A stretch of DNA of 64,000 nucleotides from Tenacibaculum skagerrakense (GTDB lineage: Bacteria > Bacteroidota > Bacteroidia > Flavobacteriales > Flavobacteriaceae). Location of the stretch: assembly GCF_004345825.1 (NCBI RefSeq), contig NZ_SLXM01000001.1, positions 310,001 to 374,000 of the forward strand, given 5' to 3'. The notes beneath the pieces are model-generated. The model was not told the DNA's origin. It saw only the letters and a list, made by a program, of their open reading frames with translations, and ran no database searches. Of the stretch, positions 45,292 to 53,591 are shown in pieces (the first letter of the stretch is position 1; each line of letters opens with the position of its first letter). A program made the position numbers and the translations under genes.

Positions 45292-47937
45292 TTATAAGTT
45301 ATACCCTATAGAAAACATAAAAATTCTTGGTAAAATATATGTTTTGGTGTCGGAAATTAGGTATTCTGAGAAAGCATTACTTTGTTTGAATTGAGTATTA
45401 AATAAATTTTGCACATCAATTTTAAAACTCCAAGGACTGTCTTCTTTTTTATATGATATGGAAGCGTTAGAAATGTTGTAAGTATTTTTTAGACTCTGAG
45501 ATTTGTTTTGATAACTATAGTGTCTATAATCAAATAAAAAAAGAAAACTTTTTAAAAAATCGTATTTGATGTCTAAATAAGGTTCGCTAACAGTAAATCT
45601 AGAAGGACTATTATTAGATGTAAAATTACCAAGACTACTTTTAAAACCAGCTTCAATATTTGGAAAATCATCAAATAATGTTTCTGCTCCAATATTAAAT
45701 GAGTAATTCTGATTTTCATTGATTACATCAATATTATCAATATTTTGAAGGTATTTAGAATTAAAATAATTACCAGAAAGCTTATATCTAACTTTGTTAA
45801 TCCTTTTTCTTATAGTACTATTCAACCTCCAATCTTCACTAGGATTTTCAGCCATTTGTAGTGTCAATAATTGATTTACTCCATCAAATTTAACAGCATT
45901 TCTAAACCCCATTATTTTTTTTGAATAATTTGCGCTTGCAGTAAATAATAACCCTCTAAATAAACTCAGACGGCTATATCTTACTCCGAGATTATGGAAC
46001 AATTCATTTTCTAGAGTTTCATTTCCTCTAAATAATGAATTATATGATTTCAATAAAAATTTATCGGCAAGTTTCGATACATCTGAAAAGTTAGATTTTA
46101 GGTTATAGTTTAATTGAAGTTTTTTTGATTTATTGAATTCTATTTTTAAACTAAAATCAGGAAGAAAAACCCATTTTTTATTAGATAATGATGTTTCTTG
46201 TTTAACTTGCCAGTTATATCTATGTATGTATACACCTTGTTTAAAGGTAAATATTCCTCTTCTCCATTTGTAATGTAGGCCTATAAAAAAGTCATTAAGT
46301 TTGAAATCTGTTGAATTATTAAATTCAAATAAACCAAAATCATTCTCTGATCCATCATCTAAAATCTGACTATCTTTACTAATAAACTTTTCATTTTGAT
46401 AAGTATTACCTATTGTTGAATATATATGATTTTCATTATTGATTGTCCAAAAATCTTTAAATACAGTATGTAAATGATGTTTTTCATTTTCTTTTAATTG
46501 TTGTAGTGTAAAGTTATCTTGAAGGAGGTCAACAGGTATTAATCCTTGTAAAATAGGTTGTGATGTTGACCAAAAAGAAGTAGGAGAATCATTGTCATAT
46601 GTATAATTAATTGTAGAAGAAAATGTATGATTCTGTGATTGTTTTTTGTGCCATTCAATATTTTGGTTTGTATACCAAGCTTTGCTCTTGTTGTTCGTGT
46701 TTATATTGTTAATGTTATTATTTACTTCTGAAGAAATAAAATTAGTTCTAGAATTTTTATTCTTTTTTATTTGGGTTCTTATATACCACTGTTCTTCAAA
46801 GCTAGGATTATAATCCATATTAAGTTTTCCTATACCTAATAAGTTGTTAATTTCATTTCTTGACTCTCTATTTTCGGTAAAAAAAGAATATTCGTTCAGG
46901 TTTTGAGTGAAATTTTCTGAAATAGAATGTGAAAAAATTGCATAGCCAGAAATATCCATTTTATTAGAAGTCGTTTTTGTAATATTTATGGCGTTAAAGT
47001 ATTGTTTACTGCTAAGTATATCTTGCGGTTCTATAAATTGAGAGAAATCTCTATTGTGATAATTAAAATTACCATTAAATACAGCATTAATTCCTCCAGA
47101 GAAATTAAGATAATCCTTAATTGTAAAAGTTTGTTCAGCTATATTATTTAAGTTACCAATAAAGTTTATGTTTGTTTTTGGCGAATAATAAAATAAATTA
47201 GCATGAGTTTTATAATAGTCTTTATTCCCTTTTCCAGTTTGTAAGTCACCAAAAACAAAACGTTTTTTATCTTCTTTTAGCTCTATATTCATTGCCATTT
47301 CATCACTATCAGAAAATTTTTTTAAAAAGGCTACTTCATTATAATTATCTAATACTACAACCTTCTTTACTGCATCAGCAGGAATATTTTCTACAGCTAA
47401 TTTCGTTCCTCCACCAAAAAATTTCTTACCCTCTACTAGTAATTTAGTTACCTTTTTACCTCGAACTATAATATCGCCATTCTTTTCGACTTCGACCCCA
47501 GGTAATTTTCTAAGTATATTCTTCAGTTTACGTTCTTCACCAGTTACGAAATATTTAGTATTGTAAACTATAGTGTCTTTTTTTAAAATCATAGGCATGT
47601 CAATTACTACTTCGTCTAATTGGTTTTTTGCCTCAGATAAAAAAAAATCTTTTTTGGTGTTTTTAGTTAGTTTTATTTCATGATTAATTTGCTCGTATCC
47701 CATAAAACTTATACTTATCGTATAAACTTTATTTTTATCTAGTTTTAATAGATATCTTCCTTTATCATCTGTTACAGTAAAACTTAAATTTTGATTTAAA
47801 TCTTTGGGTTTTGCAATGATGTTAGCTGAAGTTAAGGGTGTTAGTAAACTATCCCTAACTTCACCAGATAAAGTTATTTTTTGAGCTATTAAAGGAAGTG
47901 AAAATAAGAAACAAACAGAAAATAACAGTTTTATCAT
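45292..47937 (-). CDS. Outer-membrane beta-barrel protein with carboxypeptidase-like domain
   Basis: 881 residues. Signal peptide (ending LIAQ), a carboxypeptidase-like regulatory domain (residues about 20-105, ITLSGEVRDSLLTPLTSANI), a TonB-plug-like segment (residues about 110-220 with LRKLPGVEVEKNGDIIVRG), then a large barrel ending FSIGYNL. This fits the OMP_b-brl_3 family of Bacteroidota, generally unassigned as to substrate. It is the last gene of a three-gene minus-strand cassette with the GLPGLI protein and the small peptide. It may export or take up the small peptide. Confidence 0.85.
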   Translation of the reverse strand: MIKLLFSVCFLFSLPLIAQKITLSGEVRDSLLTPLTSANIIAKPKDLNQNLSFTVTDDKGRYLLKLDKNKVYTISISFMGYEQINHEIKLTKNTKKDFFLSEAKNQLDEVVIDMPMILKKDTIVYNTKYFVTGEERKLKNILRKLPGVEVEKNGDIIVRGKKVTKLLVEGKKFFGGGTKLAVENIPADAVKKVVVLDNYNEVAFLKKFSDSDEMAMNIELKEDKKRFVFGDLQTGKGNKDYYKTHANLFYYSPKTNINFIGNLNNIAEQTFTIKDYLNFSGGINAVFNGNFNYHNRDFSQFIEPQDILSSKQYFNAINITKTTSNKMDISGYAIFSHSISENFTQNLNEYSFFTENRESRNEINNLLGIGKLNMDYNPSFEEQWYIRTQIKKNKNSRTNFISSEVNNNINNINTNNKSKAWYTNQNIEWHKKQSQNHTFSSTINYTYDNDSPTSFWSTSQPILQGLIPVDLLQDNFTLQQLKENEKHHLHTVFKDFWTINNENHIYSTIGNTYQNEKFISKDSQILDDGSENDFGLFEFNNSTDFKLNDFFIGLHYKWRRGIFTFKQGVYIHRYNWQVKQETSLSNKKWVFLPDFSLKIEFNKSKKLQLNYNLKSNFSDVSKLADKFLLKSYNSLFRGNETLENELFHNLGVRYSRLSLFRGLLFTASANYSKKIMGFRNAVKFDGVNQLLTLQMAENPSEDWRLNSTIRKRINKVRYKLSGNYFNSKYLQNIDNIDVINENQNYSFNIGAETLFDDFPNIEAGFKSSLGNFTSNNSPSRFTVSEPYLDIKYDFLKSFLFLFDYRHYSYQNKSQSLKNTYNISNASISYKKEDSPWSFKIDVQNLFNTQFKQSNAFSEYLISDTKTYILPRIFMFSIGYNL

Positions 47938-48014
47938 TTATTTAATTTATTCTATTTTGTTTTTATATTTCATTACACCAATAGAGTATTATAATAATTC
48001 TTAGTTTCTAAAGA

Positions 48015-48749
48015 TTAAAATCCTTTAAGCATGTTCTTTTTTAAAAATTCATTTAATTCCGATTGTGTGATTTCTTTCCCTTTTGTCGGTTTAGAAACTT
48101 CATTATCCTCGTCTAAAAAATTAAACTTAACTTCTGATAAACTGTAAATTATAGTTTGTTCATTAAGGAAGATCGTAGCACCTGGTAGGCCTTGAAAATC
48201 CTTGATTCCGAAAGATATAGGTAAGTCAGGGGAATACCAAGCAACAATAGGTTTCTCTTTTTTCTCTCCCTTTTCTGTAATTACTATTTGTGTTGTAGTG
48301 GCTTTGTAACAGTTATAATTACCAATTTTTTTAGTCTCTTGTGTAAGATTCCAATTATAGTCAGGGCTGGATTTTACAATAAAATCTTCTCCTATTACTT
48401 CTTTTTCTATTAATATTTCATTACTTTTTCTATTGTAATAATACTTTCCTTTACCAGCAAAAATAGATACTAAATCCATTTTTTTTCTAGAATTATCTAC
48501 TTTAAGCCTTTTTTCTTCTTTAAATATTGACTCATTATTTTTGAAGTAAAGATTATATGTTTTGGTTCCTTGCTTGGCAAGTAAAGTTTTGATTCTTTCT
48601 TTAGAGCTTTTTTTAGATTTTGAGAGGTTTTTGTTAAAATTTTCTACATTTAAATAAACATTGTACGTTAGTTTACCTTGTTTTTGTTGTGAAAAAGTTT
48701 GTAAACAGTACAAAAATAATAGGACGAAAAGCTTTATGATTTTTGACAT
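48015..48749 (-). CDS. GLPGLI family protein
   Basis: 244 residues, signal peptide ending FSQQ. The name-giving motif appears as FQGLPGATIFLN (about residue 193), with the typical YNCYKATT and AWYSPDLPISFGI segments. GLPGLI proteins (TIGR01200) are exported and almost always paired with an OMP_b-brl_3 barrel, as here; function unknown. 77 bases separate it from the barrel gene. Confidence 0.9.
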   Translation of the reverse strand: MSKIIKLFVLLFLYCLQTFSQQKQGKLTYNVYLNVENFNKNLSKSKKSSKERIKTLLAKQGTKTYNLYFKNNESIFKEEKRLKVDNSRKKMDLVSIFAGKGKYYYNRKSNEILIEKEVIGEDFIVKSSPDYNWNLTQETKKIGNYNCYKATTTQIVITEKGEKKEKPIVAWYSPDLPISFGIKDFQGLPGATIFLNEQTIIYSLSEVKFNFLDEDNEVSKPTKGKEITQSELNEFLKKNMLKGF

Positions 48750-48837
48750 TTTTTCTTCTTGAAGATATGTTACTTAATTTTTATGATTTATCCGTTGTAT
48801 GCTTAATAGTTTCTAACATACAACGGATAATATATTT

Positions 48838-49059
48838 CTAACCGTAAAGTTCTTGGTCTACACAGTCATTAAAAGTGTCTCGAAAAATTCTTGTCCAATC
48901 TTCCATTGTGTAAAACCCAGCGGCTTCAGTTATAATATCTGCAAACTCGTAAGCATAAGTTAAACAACTTACATCTTCTAATTGTTTGTTTTCAGTATTA
49001 GCATTTACTAAACTACTACTTGAAAATAAAAAGACTAATAATAAAATTACTTTTTTCAT
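48838..49059 (-). CDS. Small exported two-cysteine peptide
   Basis: 73 residues. Signal peptide (MKKVILLLVFLFSSSSLVNA), then a 52-residue acidic mature peptide with two Cys (about residues 32 and 66) that may form a disulfide. It is the first gene of the GLPGLI/OMP cassette. Peptide ligand, bacteriocin or regulator are all possible. Confidence 0.55.
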   Translation of the reverse strand: MKKVILLLVFLFSSSSLVNANTENKQLEDVSCLTYAYEFADIITEAAGFYTMEDWTRIFRDTFNDCVDQELYG

Positions 49060-49392
49060 TTTTTAATTTAAATTAATTATACCTACTCTAAAAGGTTTTC
49101 GGCTCCCCCTTTTTTTGTTTTTCTTATAAACCAGATTTAATTCATCTAAGAATTAAGAAAATTAAATGTTGATATATTCCAAATGCGTTTATGATTAGGA
49201 TATTCACAGTTTGTAATATTGTTAAACTATTATTATCACTAATAAACACTATGATTATTACAAAAAAATGGGGTTTTTAGCAATCTTTTTTTTCTCATAC
49301 AATACAAATATATTAAAACCAGTAAAACTTCAAAATTATTTTGTTTTGAAATGTGTTAAAGTATGTTTAAATTGATTTGAAAAATGTTTTTT

Positions 49393-49488
49393 AATAACCT
49401 TATCTCATTCGAGCTGCACAAAATTTTCACTAAGTCACATTCGTTCCTTATCTCAAATCTTTGCTTGTCTCATTTCGCTAAGGTTATT
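49393..49488. repeat. Cassette-flanking repeat, copy B, in a 494-base gap
   Basis: Same order as copy A (AACCTTATCTCATT...CACATTCGTTCCTTATCTC), but its ends form inverted repeats: AATAACCTTA (49393-49402) and TAAGGTTATT (49479-49488). It separates the two cargo cassettes. The rest of 49060-49553 is AT-rich and shows no gene. Confidence 0.85.
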
Positions 49489-49492
49489 AAAA

Positions 49493-49528
49493 AAACAAGA
49501 GCCAGTAGTTTCAACTATTGGCTCTTGT
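49493..49528. terminator. Terminator of the defence-like operon
   Basis: AACAAGAGCCA / TGGCTCTTGTT stem extended by TAG/CTA around a TTTCAA loop. It follows the stop at 49554 on the minus strand. A degenerate copy follows repeat C. Confidence 0.88.
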
Positions 49529-49553
49529 TTGATTTATAAGAATATTTAACTTT

Positions 49554-49868
49554 TTAATCTTTCTTTTGAGCATAATATTGTTTAGCTCTACTTGTAACTT
49601 TTTGAAATAAAATTAAATCTTCGTCGTCAACATTTGTAAGTCTAAGGTAAGGTTTAATATCTTCAGATTTGTAAATACGATATAATTGACCTATTGCTGC
49701 GTTTAAAAAGGCTGTAGTAACTATGGAAATTCTAGCGAAATCTAATGTGGTTTCATGTTGATCTTCAATATTTTTACGAATTATTTCGTATAAAGTTTCA
49801 CCGTCAACAGTAGTGACAGCGAAATTTCCTTTAATAATATTAAAAATATCTATTATCTGTTTTTCCAT
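49554..49868 (-). CDS. STAS-like DUF4325 protein
   Basis: 104 residues. The core is TTLDFARISIVTTAFLNAAIGQLY (residues 40-63), the hallmark of DUF4325, a STAS-like fold related to anti-sigma-factor antagonists. No signal, cytosolic. It lies 22 bases after the HATPase gene and ends the operon. It may switch partner with the HATPase protein, like SpoIIAA with SpoIIAB. Confidence 0.82.
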   Translation of the reverse strand: MEKQIIDIFNIIKGNFAVTTVDGETLYEIIRKNIEDQHETTLDFARISIVTTAFLNAAIGQLYRIYKSEDIKPYLRLTNVDDEDLILFQKVTSRAKQYYAQKKD

Positions 49869-49890
49869 CGTTTTATTAAGTTTTGCAAAA

Positions 49891-50772
49891 TTAAAAAATA
49901 TTGTTGATATCTATCTCATTTTTTAACATATATGAATTAGTATCGGCGAAATTAAACTCTAAATTAGCTATAGTCCCAGGGAATTGATATTCAAGATTTT
50001 GTTTTAATACTTTACCTCTATTGAATTCCCAATATCCGTCTGATGAAACAATTTGAAATCTCCCTTTATTCAATTTTATAAAATCAAAAATAAAAGCTAA
50101 ACCTAGACCACCACTAATTTTTCCTGTTTTGGTTGTGTTGTTTTCTATCATAGCCCATTCTATACATTTAGCCCCAGATTTTGTTTTGTTTAAATAATTA
50201 TTGACGTTAGTTTTTATTGTAGTCCCTAAATCTACAATTGTAAAATCTAAAATATTTTTATTTGGAAAATATTGTCCACAGGTATGGATGTTTTCACAAG
50301 CTCCATGTGTTCGTGCATTTTCAAAAAGTTCACATATACTCTGGTTTATTTTTTTATTCAAAAGTTTTGAAACTTTAGGGAAATCCTGATTGTTTAAAAC
50401 TTCAACACCTACATAAGTAGAGAATTGACTTCCTTCATTTTCTTTAAAAGTTTTATATTCTATTTCTGTATTATATGTTAAATATTCTTCATTAAATCCA
50501 TATCTTTTTAGAAAACCATTTCTGGTCAAAATTTCTTTTGGAGCTTTAACATTTACTATTTCTACATAATTATTTCTAGTATTTAAAAATTCAATTATTG
50601 CTCCGAGCGCAGCAACTAAATTAGCTTCAAACCAATAAGTTTTTCTCATATCAATTATTACCACACTATCCTTCAAGTAGATTAACTCTCTATAAAAATT
50701 AACTAAATTATTATATCCATTAACCTCAGAAGATATCTTCGCTGGAAATATCTTGATTATTTCTTTTTTCAT
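49891..50772 (-). CDS. STAS-like domain fused to HATPase (anti-sigma-type ATP-binding) domain
   Basis: 293 residues. N-terminal STAS-like half (VVIIDMRKTYWFEANLVAALGA, residues 37-58); C-terminal GHKL ATPase: N-box ICELFENARTHG (Glu151/Asn152 and His156), G1 box DLGTT (residue 181), G2 GGLGLAF (residues 221-227). No receiver or dimerisation domain of a histidine kinase, so it is a SpoIIAB-like or stand-alone ATPase. Its start lies 47 bases inside the deaminase gene, so it is translationally coupled. Confidence 0.82.
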   Translation of the reverse strand: MKKEIIKIFPAKISSEVNGYNNLVNFYRELIYLKDSVVIIDMRKTYWFEANLVAALGAIIEFLNTRNNYVEIVNVKAPKEILTRNGFLKRYGFNEEYLTYNTEIEYKTFKENEGSQFSTYVGVEVLNNQDFPKVSKLLNKKINQSICELFENARTHGACENIHTCGQYFPNKNILDFTIVDLGTTIKTNVNNYLNKTKSGAKCIEWAMIENNTTKTGKISGGLGLAFIFDFIKLNKGRFQIVSSDGYWEFNRGKVLKQNLEYQFPGTIANLEFNFADTNSYMLKNEIDINNIF

Positions 50773-52780
50773 CTTCTTTTTTTAACATTTTAGATATCAT
50801 AGCAATAACATCATTATCATTATATGTTTTCGAGGAATCAAGTAAAGCACTAATGTGTCTATCTTTCTTTTTAATTGACTTTAATAATTCCTTGAATTGA
50901 ATACCTATTTTATTTTCGACTTCCATTTCGAGAGTCATTGTAACTTCATCTTTGTATGACATAAAAGAATCATAACATTTGTGATATGCTAATCCTATAG
51001 CTCCAGAGAAAGGTATCATTTTAGGTCGGGTGTTCTCTCTTCCGCCTCTAAGTATTTGATCATTCGATATACCAGGGTAAGGATCTATGAAATATATTGT
51101 TTTTATACCCAGTTGGTAGGCTTTTTTAGAGCATAATTCACAGGGGCTAGCTGTGGTAAATAGAATTCCATTTTCAACTCCTTGTCCACCAAGTTTTGTG
51201 ATTTGTAGCATTGCATTTTCTTCAGCATGTAAAGATCTAGTGTGTACTTGGTTTGCTTCTCCTTCATAATGATTATGCACTGTTTTAAAACAAAAAGCAC
51301 AATTCTTTCCTTTTAAATCTTCTTTATGACTCTCAAGGGATAACTTAAAATAATCACTAAGAGCCTCCTTGAAGTCCCCAGGTTTTTCATTCTTATATTT
51401 AAATGAGGAATTATCGGATGCATTTCCCATCTCGAAAGGGCTATAGTGTATGTTTATTTCTGTTTTCTTTTGATCAGTAACATAAATTATATCTTCAGCC
51501 TCCCTTAGGTTACATGGTGTATGTCCTTTAGCAACATCGTTCCATCCAATGGATTTTACATGGAAATGAGAGTCTGTTATAGCAGCACCAACGTTTCTAG
51601 AAATACAACCTGAATTTAGTTTTGCAGAGTTAGCTACTTGCATTGATCTTTCAACAGAACTAGGTGTAATTAATCCTGGTTGAATAATTAATGAAATTAA
51701 TTTTATTAATTGTTCTTCTCTACTTAAAAAATTAAATTTATCATATGGAGGTGTATATTTATTTAAGTATTTAGTGATTTCATTCTTTTTTAAATTTAAA
51801 ATATGATAATCACTTTTTTGAATACAGTTTTCAACATCAGGGGATGAAAAAATTCCTTTTGAAAAATCTTTTGTTCCATATTCTTGATTATCTAATTTCA
51901 AAATTTTATCAGTAATTTTAAGACGTTCAGTTTCATTAATTGATTTAGGTATTTTGTCAAAAATTCTATCTTTTGAATTATCCAATACATCTTTAGTAGC
52001 TAACATGTAAAAGCCTGAATACCTTTCTTTAAAGAACATTATTTCTAAAGAGTTTCTTAATGAATCAATCACGATTCGAGTAGGGTTATTTTTGTTTGCA
52101 TGTTTTTTTGCTTTAATAACTTTATTAATAACGCCTGCTATTTCGTATAGTTTTGAAATATCTTTTTCACTATTTCCTATTATATCTCCAGATTGTCTAA
52201 TGTTTTTTGAAATATTATGTAGTAACTTTAACCTGAGGTAATAATCATGTTTTTTGAAGATATCAGAAAAATTAAGACAAAATTTCTTAAATGGATCTCC
52301 AAAAAATATTGTGTCTAATTTTTCTAAATCATCATCTTTTTTTATGTTCTCAAAACTTTCTAAAGATTTAATTTCTTCAATGGTATTCTTATGATTTTGA
52401 AATAGAACAGATAAACTTGTTTTAAAATCACTTTTAGGATTTACATCATTTAAGTACTTTTCAAAAAGCACCTGGTATTTATCAATGTCATTGCCGTAAT
52501 TTTTAACAATATATAAGAATAAAACATTTCTATATTTAATTAACTCGAAAGGAGTCCAATTGCCTTCGTTTTTAATGAAGTTATTTACAATGTTATATTT
52601 CCTAATGAAAGTTGAACCTTGAGTTTCTTTAGTTTGAAAATCTCTTAATCCTTTCTCTTTTATTTCTTCATATGTTCCTGAAAGTAATTCAGCTATTTCT
52701 GAACATCCTGATCCTATACGTCCTGTTAATCCAATAACTATAAAATTACTTCGTAAGGAGTATATTTCGTCTAATTTCAT
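50726..52780 (-). CDS. AvcD-like anti-phage dCTP deaminase
   Basis: 684 residues. N-terminal P-loop (residues 17-27, GLTGRIGSGCS) with Cys where the usual Lys would be; a long helical middle with SLEIMFFKERYSGFYMLA; then a zinc deaminase domain: His518-Ala-Glu520 (LHAEENAML) and Cys547/Cys550 (SPCELCSKK), preceded by SGCISRNVGAAITD. This is the layout of AvcD/dCTP-deaminase defence proteins, which deplete dCTP/dCMP in infected cells. It heads a three-gene unit with the HATPase and DUF4325 proteins. Such proteins are usually single-gene or paired with an RNA antitoxin, so the partners are the novelty. Confidence 0.88.
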   Translation of the reverse strand: MKLDEIYSLRSNFIVIGLTGRIGSGCSEIAELLSGTYEEIKEKGLRDFQTKETQGSTFIRKYNIVNNFIKNEGNWTPFELIKYRNVLFLYIVKNYGNDIDKYQVLFEKYLNDVNPKSDFKTSLSVLFQNHKNTIEEIKSLESFENIKKDDDLEKLDTIFFGDPFKKFCLNFSDIFKKHDYYLRLKLLHNISKNIRQSGDIIGNSEKDISKLYEIAGVINKVIKAKKHANKNNPTRIVIDSLRNSLEIMFFKERYSGFYMLATKDVLDNSKDRIFDKIPKSINETERLKITDKILKLDNQEYGTKDFSKGIFSSPDVENCIQKSDYHILNLKKNEITKYLNKYTPPYDKFNFLSREEQLIKLISLIIQPGLITPSSVERSMQVANSAKLNSGCISRNVGAAITDSHFHVKSIGWNDVAKGHTPCNLREAEDIIYVTDQKKTEINIHYSPFEMGNASDNSSFKYKNEKPGDFKEALSDYFKLSLESHKEDLKGKNCAFCFKTVHNHYEGEANQVHTRSLHAEENAMLQITKLGGQGVENGILFTTASPCELCSKKAYQLGIKTIYFIDPYPGISNDQILRGGRENTRPKMIPFSGAIGLAYHKCYDSFMSYKDEVTMTLEMEVENKIGIQFKELLKSIKKKDRHISALLDSSKTYNDNDVIAMISKMLKKEDEKRNNQDISSEDIF

Positions 52781-52799
52781 ATAATTTTAATAAGGAGTG

Positions 52800-52825
52800 A
52801 ATAATCCTTAAAAATAGGGATTATT
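52800..52825 (-). promoter_or_regulatory. Leader hairpin of the deaminase operon
   Basis: AATAATCC / GGATTATT, 20 bases upstream of the ATG at 52780, in the 5' leader. It may be an operator or an RNA structure that controls the deaminase, as antitoxin RNA does in AvcID; no evidence for an RNA gene is seen. Confidence 0.4.
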
Positions 52826-52916
52826 ATGAGAAAATAAAATTTCTATTATCCAATTTATTAGAGTCTTTCACAAGTGTCTATTCACTATGTTTTATTGTCT
52901 TTAGAAAACTTTTATT

Positions 52917-52990
52917 TTAAATCTTTGTTTGTCTCATTTAGCAAAGTTTATTAAAAATAAAAAGCCAATAGCTGCAACTATTGACTTTCT
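52917..52990. repeat. Cassette-flanking repeat, copy C (partial, with its hairpin)
   Basis: AAATCTTTGTTTGTCTCATTT...TTATTAAAAA followed by AAAGCCAATAG...CTATTGACTTT. It matches the end of copy B and the 49493 hairpin at about four in five positions. The two bracket the deaminase operon. The rest of 52781-53227 is AT-rich with no gene. Confidence 0.72.
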
Positions 52991-53162
52991 TAGTATTTGA
53001 GCGATTAGCTCAAAGTGTTTCATCATCTTATTAATATCAAAGTTACGGAAAAAGATAGTCACTAATAGGTTGAGTTGAAATTTCTATAAAAAAACATTTC
53101 TAAATTTCTAAAGGGATCTTTAGTTGTAGTGATTTTCTAAGCCAAAAATGAAAAATTTATTT

Positions 53163-53180
53163 ACCCCTTTTCTAACCCCT
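53163..53180. promoter_or_regulatory. Paired ACCCCT repeats near attR
   Basis: ACCCCT at 53163-53168 and 53175-53180, 12 bases apart, same orientation and spacing as at 33894-33911. Likely integrase arm sites at the right end. Confidence 0.6.
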
Positions 53181-53191
53181 AAAAAGCAAAA

Positions 53192-53223
53192 AACCGTTGA
53201 AAATCAAAAGATTAACAACGGTT
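53192..53223 (-). terminator. Element-borne terminator after tRNA-Leu
   Basis: AACCGTTG / CAACGGTT on the minus strand, followed by a T-run. It stands five bases after the tRNA-Leu 3' end and replaces the displaced original at 33739. Confidence 0.8.
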
Positions 53224-53226
53224 ATT

Positions 53227-53241
53227 GTACTGAAGGCGGGA
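53227..53241. repeat. attR (right 15-bp direct repeat)
   Basis: GTACTGAAGGCGGGA, identical to 33767-33781. Bases 53228-53241 are the 3' end of tRNA-Leu. Confidence 0.9.
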
Positions 53242-53313
53242 CTTGAACCCGCACGAGCATTACGGCTCATTGGATTTTAAGTCCAACGTGTCTACCAATT
53301 CCACCACTTCAGC
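53228..53313 (-). tRNA. tRNA-Leu (anticodon TAA)
   Basis: 86 nt. Acceptor arm GCTGAAG / CTTCAGT, discriminator A, GGTTCAAGTCC T-arm and a long variable arm as in tRNA-Leu; anticodon loop ACTTAAAA gives TAA. CCA is not encoded. The element uses its 3' end as the integration site, and the tRNA remains intact. Confidence 0.97.
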
Positions 53314-53337
53314 ATTGGTATTTTATATAAGGTTCTG

Positions 53338-53409
53338 AGCGAAAGACGGGATTTGAACCCGCGACCCTCACCTTGGCAAGGTGATGCTCTACCCCTGAGC
53401 TACTTTCGC
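53338..53409 (-). tRNA. tRNA-Gly (anticodon GCC)
   Basis: 72 nt. Acceptor arm GCGAAAG / CTTTCGC, discriminator T; anticodon loop TTGCCAA gives GCC; T-arm GGTTCAAATCC. It lies 24 bases before tRNA-Leu on the same strand, so they are probably cotranscribed. CCA not encoded. Confidence 0.97.
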
Positions 53410-53562
53410 GTAGTCTTTGTGTTTAAGATCGTGTGCAATTGTGATTGCGGGTGCAAATATACAACCGTTTTTTAATCTGTCAAACAAAAATCAATTTTTT
53501 TTTAAAAAAAGTTTAAATAATCAATAAAACGTAAAAATTATGGTGGTTACATATATATAGAA

Positions 53563-53570
53563 TATCTTTG
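53563..53570 (+). promoter_or_regulatory. -7 box of the heme/cytochrome oxidase genes
   Basis: TATCTTTG fits TAnnTTTG. It covers the in-frame TTG at 53568, so that codon cannot be in the mRNA and the start must be later. Confidence 0.75.
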
Positions 53571-53591
53571 CAAAAATTTTACAAAAGCAAG

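Larger units (their letters stand above)
33767..53241. mobile_element. Integrative mobilisable element in tRNA-Leu
   Basis: A 19,475-bp element bounded by the 15-bp direct repeat GTACTGAAGGCGGGA (33767-33781 and 53227-53241). The right copy includes the last 14 bases of tRNA-Leu(TAA); so the element entered the 3' end of that tRNA and kept it whole. Contents: integrase, HTH excisionase-like protein, replication initiator with iterons, mobilisation and transfer proteins, and two cargo cassettes. Lacking a full mating pore, it is better called mobilisable (IME) than self-conjugative, and needs a helper element. Confidence 0.9.

Noticed and set aside
52781..52950. RNA antitoxin gene (AvcI-like) upstream of the deaminase
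   Set aside because: Only a short leader hairpin is seen; no conserved sequence or promoter-terminator pair to support it.
33767..53241. Self-transmissible conjugative element
   Set aside because: There is a coupling protein and relaxase, but no mating-pore ATPase (TraG/VirB4-like) or most tra genes, so it is treated as mobilisable only.
53228..53313. tRNA-Leu destroyed by the insertion
   Set aside because: The att repeat restores the full 3' end, and the acceptor stem pairs correctly.
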